A DNA stretch of 32,685 nucleotides. Origin: Phenylobacterium deserti. Lineage in GTDB: Bacteria; Pseudomonadota; Alphaproteobacteria; Caulobacterales; Caulobacteraceae. The position numbers were made by a program, and so were the translations under genes. Location: NCBI GenBank assembly GCA_943332615.1, contig CALQQB010000055.1, forward strand, positions 1 to 32,685, given 5' to 3'. The notes under the pieces are model-generated. The model saw nothing but the letters and a program-made list of their open reading frames with translations, was not told where the DNA came from and did no database searches. Position 1 is the stretch's first letter. Each line of letters opens with the position of its first letter. This document shows, piece after piece, positions 30,167 through 32,685 of the stretch.

Positions 30167-30291
30167 GAAACTCCCCCAGAACCGAAGCCCGCGACCTAAG
30201 TCATTGCGACAGGGCGTGCAATAGGCCCCTTCGACGCAAGAAAGTTGCAGTTGAAACCGACGGTTAGCGAACCGCCAAGCCCGCCTGGGGA

Positions 30292-31398
30292 TTAGGCGGC
30301 CGCCGCCCGGGCTTCGGGGTTCAGGGCCTGTTGGAGCGCGGTCAGCAGATGTTCCGGCTTCATCGGCTTTTCGACAACGCCGTTCATGCCAGCGACCAGA
30401 TAGCCGGCGGCGTCTTCGGGGTCAGCGTTGGCGGTCAGCGCGATGATCGGGGTCTGGCCCACCGGGCCGGACATGGCGCGAATGATGCGGGTGGCGGCGA
30501 CGCCGTCCATGCGCGGCATCTTGATATCCATGAGGATCAGGTCGAAGCGGCCGGTCCGGGCGGCCTCGACCGCCTCGTCGCCATCCTCGGCGGCCTCGCT
30601 GGTGCAATCGAACATCTCGACCAGCGACTGGGCGACCATACGGTTGGTCGCGTTGTCATCGACCACCAGGATGTGGGCGGCGCGGCCGGTGTCCTCGGTC
30701 GGTTCGGCCACAGCGTCGGGCACCAGCTTCAGCATGATCTCGAAAGCGGCGGTGTCGGAGGCGCCGGCGTTGGCCTCCTTGCGCAGCTGGCCGTCCATGC
30801 CCGCCAGGATGCGGCGGGCCAGCATGGCGCCGATCGCCACCTCCAAGCCAAGTCGCGCCTCGATCGAGCGGATGCGGGTCTCGGTGTCCTTGGCGTCCCA
30901 GCCGGCGTCGCGGGGGCCGCGCACGCGGCCTTCCAGGCGCACACCGTCCGGGCCCGGGTAGGCGTAGAGGCCGGCCTCCACCGCCCCGTGCGCCTGGGCG
31001 CCCACGGCCTCACCGATGAACCCGTCGAAGATCTGTAGCAGCCGCTTGCGGTCGGCCATGGCCGCGGCGTCCGGGTCGCCATTATAGGCCACCAGCAGGG
31101 TGATGCCGACGGCGGCGGCGCGTGGCTGCCAACGCGCCTCGATCTCGTCCATCAGCTCGCGCAGGCGGACCGGTTCCAGCTCAAGCTCAGGGCCCTTCAG
31201 CGCCACGCCCTTCAGGTCGATGGCGGCGCCCAGCATGCGCGAGACTCCCGCGGCGGCCTCCTCGATGCTGGCGATACAGGCCTCTCCGTCCGGTGTCAGC
31301 CGCTGGCGCGCGAGCTGCCCGACGAGCGCCACGACGCCATCCATCTGCTGACGGATGTCGGCCGTGACGCGCTCGAAGAAGAAGTCGGGCAGGGACAT
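30292..31398 (-). CDS. Degenerate histidine kinase fused to an intact receiver domain
   Basis: 368 residues from the ATG at 31398; upstream frame is shadow. The first 240 resemble the DHp-CA core of a histidine kinase, but the H-box reads TADIRQQMDG (Ala13 where SHEIRTPLNG has His) and the N-box reads LLQIFDGFIGEAV, with Gly126 and Glu130 in place of the two Asn. The DTGxG and GLGL boxes are not recognisable either. The C-terminal receiver is complete: DD at 247-248, phospho-acceptor Asp291 (LILMDIKMP), Thr322 and Lys344 (EKPM). It is probably a pseudokinase scaffold or a phosphorelay sink; the partner kinase is not in the window. Confidence 0.78.
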   Translation of the reverse strand: MSLPDFFFERVTADIRQQMDGVVALVGQLARQRLTPDGEACIASIEEAAAGVSRMLGAAIDLKGVALKGPELELEPVRLRELMDEIEARWQPRAAAVGITLLVAYNGDPDAAAMADRKRLLQIFDGFIGEAVGAQAHGAVEAGLYAYPGPDGVRLEGRVRGPRDAGWDAKDTETRIRSIEARLGLEVAIGAMLARRILAGMDGQLRKEANAGASDTAAFEIMLKLVPDAVAEPTEDTGRAAHILVVDDNATNRMVAQSLVEMFDCTSEAAEDGDEAVEAARTGRFDLILMDIKMPRMDGVAATRIIRAMSGPVGQTPIIALTANADPEDAAGYLVAGMNGVVEKPMKPEHLLTALQQALNPEARAAAA

Positions 31399-31509
31399 TG
31401 GCCGCCTGGGACGAAGGAACTTGACCCCCATTCTGGGTGGCCCGGCTTGCGTAGAGGTTAAACTCGTCGCCGATCGACGTGGCTTTTTCGAACCGGCGGT
31501 CAAAAGGAA

Positions 31510-31542
31510 GGCGGGCGGGGCCCCATGAGGCCCCCGCCCGCC
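31510..31542 (-). terminator. Terminator after the TonB-dependent receptor fragment
   Basis: GGCGGGCGGGG (31510-31520) pairs perfectly with CCCCGCCCGCC (31532-31542). In the minus direction the stem is followed by TTCCTTTTG. It lies 34 bp past the receptor stop codon, in the right direction and distance for that gene, so it is an intact end to a truncated gene. Confidence 0.65.
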
Positions 31543-31576
31543 CGTGAAGTGCTCGGGGCGGCGAGCCGCCGAGCGT

Positions 31577-32245
31577 CTAGAAGCGGTACTGCAGCTCCAC
31601 GCCGTAGGTGCGCGGCTGGATCAGGCCACGCACGATCGACGAACGGGTCTGGATGATCGTGCCGACGCCCGGGTTCGGGACATCGAAGATCGCGCCCGGT
31701 GTCGTGGAGCCGTTAGAGGTGAAGCCCTTCTGGTCGAAGGCGTTCTTCACGTAGGCGATGACCGTGTAGCGGTCCTTGGCTCCTTTCCAGAGCAGGCGGA
31801 AATCGGTGTTGTCGTAGGACTTCACGCTGTTCACGGTGCTCTTGAACGGCTGGTAGAAGGTCTTGTCGGTCCAGGTGTAGGTCGCCGACAGGATCAACGC
31901 GCCGGGTTCGAACTCGAAGGTGTAGTTGCCGTTCAGCGCCAGCTTGTTCTTCGGCGACTGGTAGATTTGCGACCCCTTCAGGGTCTGGAACACCAGGCGG
32001 GCGCCGTTGGACACCACGACCCCGCCGGACGGCGTGGCGTGAGGGTCGAGCGCGCCCGGATCCGCCGGGTCGTAGAAGCAGCAGCCCTTGGTGATCTCGG
32101 TGTGCAGGTAGCCGTAGCTGGCCGACAGGTCGAGGTGGTCGATCGGCCGCCAGATGGCTTCCAGCTCGACGCCGTAGGCCTCGGCATCGACGTTGACGAA
32201 GTTGTTCGACGCCGCCGTGCCCGCCGCGTTCAGCTGCCTCGTTGT
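31577..32245 (-). pseudogene. TonB-dependent receptor, C-terminal part only
   Basis: 222 residues are readable to an in-frame TAG at 32246-32248. From NNFVNVDAEAYGVELEAIWR (about 32190) through LDLSASYGYLHTEI, then NYTFEFEPGALILSATYTW and finally GLIQPRTYGVELQYRF, the pattern is alternating beta strands ending in a terminal aromatic Phe, as in outer-membrane TonB-dependent receptors. The plug domain, TonB box and most of the barrel are absent: beyond about 32240 no frame continues the homology. The gene was cut by a rearrangement. Its terminator and stop codon remain. It is not expected to work. Confidence 0.8.
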
Positions 32246-32685
32246 CTAGGTTTGGATCGGAGCGGGCGCGGGGAGGCGTCCGGAGCGGCGGACCCTACAG
32301 ACTGGCGCGGCGCCGGGGTCAACCATGCGTCGATCACTTCGCAGGGTTTGGCGTGATACTTTTCGGCCAGTGTGCCGAAAGTACCTCATATTAGAATTGA
32401 ATGCGCAAAAGTGAACCTCGGCCACCGAACCCTTGTTCTCTAAGGGATTGGGAAATGGATGCGGCGCGGAAATCACGTACCAAACGCTGAAATCTACTGA
32501 CTGGCGATGCGCCGGAGAACGGCCGGCGGGTTCGCAGGCGCCGCAGGCAAGAGATTTAGGAACCCCGGATTCCCCGGATTTCCACGGAAGGCGCCGGAGG
32601 GCCTGAGCCGCTCCGGGTCACGGGGGTCGATCCGGCGGGACTGGGCGATTCCCAACCCCCCGGCCGTCCCGGCGGAGGCCGGGAG
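32246..32685. other. Gene-free sequence at the right end with a hairpin and a REP-like element
   Basis: About 440 bp in which no frame looks like protein on either strand. It holds a hairpin (TTTCGGC 32361-32367 with GCCGAAA 32374-32380), two tandem CCCCGGATT copies (32563-32580) and, at the edge, CCCGGC-ggag-GCCGGG (32668-32683), a REP-like palindrome. The AT-rich strip around 32380-32415 could hold a promoter, but no start or Shine-Dalgarno fits. Confidence 0.5.

Noticed and set aside
32246..32476. A 76-residue minus-strand frame at the right end
   Set aside because: It has no ribosome site, no domain pattern and a composition like random frames.

Overview
The window looks like chromosomal DNA of an alphaproteobacterium of the Caulobacteraceae, most likely Phenylobacterium or a close relative. 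This is inferred from the very high GC content with strong third-position G/C preference, a PEPxxWA-type sorting tail, a TonB-dependent receptor fragment, an alphaproteobacterial-type LexA box (GTTC-N7-GTTC), a hisC-tyrC pair next to a chorismate mutase, and the family-level character of most proteins. No rRNA, tRNA or CRISPR array was seen.

Layout, left to right. The tail of an IS630-type transposase (1-132) is followed by a thioesterase, a cardiolipin synthase divergent from an endonuclease/exonuclease/phosphatase protein, and a decayed patch (3148-4016) with a frameshifted PEP-CTERM remnant and a possibly truncated ORF. A winged-helix protein comes next. From 4637 to 9440 there are a beta-lactamase-like hydrolase, a tandem rhodanese, and a two-gene unit made of a small membrane protein and a large exported TPR protein built from 141-bp repeats. 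The central part (9.5-20 kb) is mostly housekeeping: enoyl-CoA hydratase, PhnA-like, GrdB-like, Ig-like, DOMON-like, YccF, S1/P1 nuclease, DUF6607, a GGDEF-EAL protein, a dicarboxylate symporter and AMP nucleosidase.

From 20.0 to 23.6 kb the character is accessory. There is an orphan phage-terminase-like DNA-binding protein, a BrnT/BrnA toxin-antitoxin pair with a twin-palindrome control region, two secreted proteins of visibly lower GC (one BamE-like), and a PIN toxin with a Phd-type antitoxin. Next comes a DinG-family Fe-S helicase with a perfect LexA box 29 bp upstream of its start, then an ArsR regulator whose operator covers its own Shine-Dalgarno sequence, and an EF-hand protein.

The right end holds a leftward aromatic amino acid operon (chorismate mutase, HisC-type aminotransferase, TyrC dehydrogenase), a catalytically degenerate histidine kinase fused to an intact receiver, and the 3' end of a TonB-dependent receptor cut off at about 32240 by unrelated, apparently non-coding sequence.

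The best candidates for something not well described are the membrane protein/TPR pair at 6989-9440, which share an IGGNVxGS motif, and the pseudokinase-receiver protein at 30292-31398. The most testable regulatory finding is the LexA box of the helicase gene.
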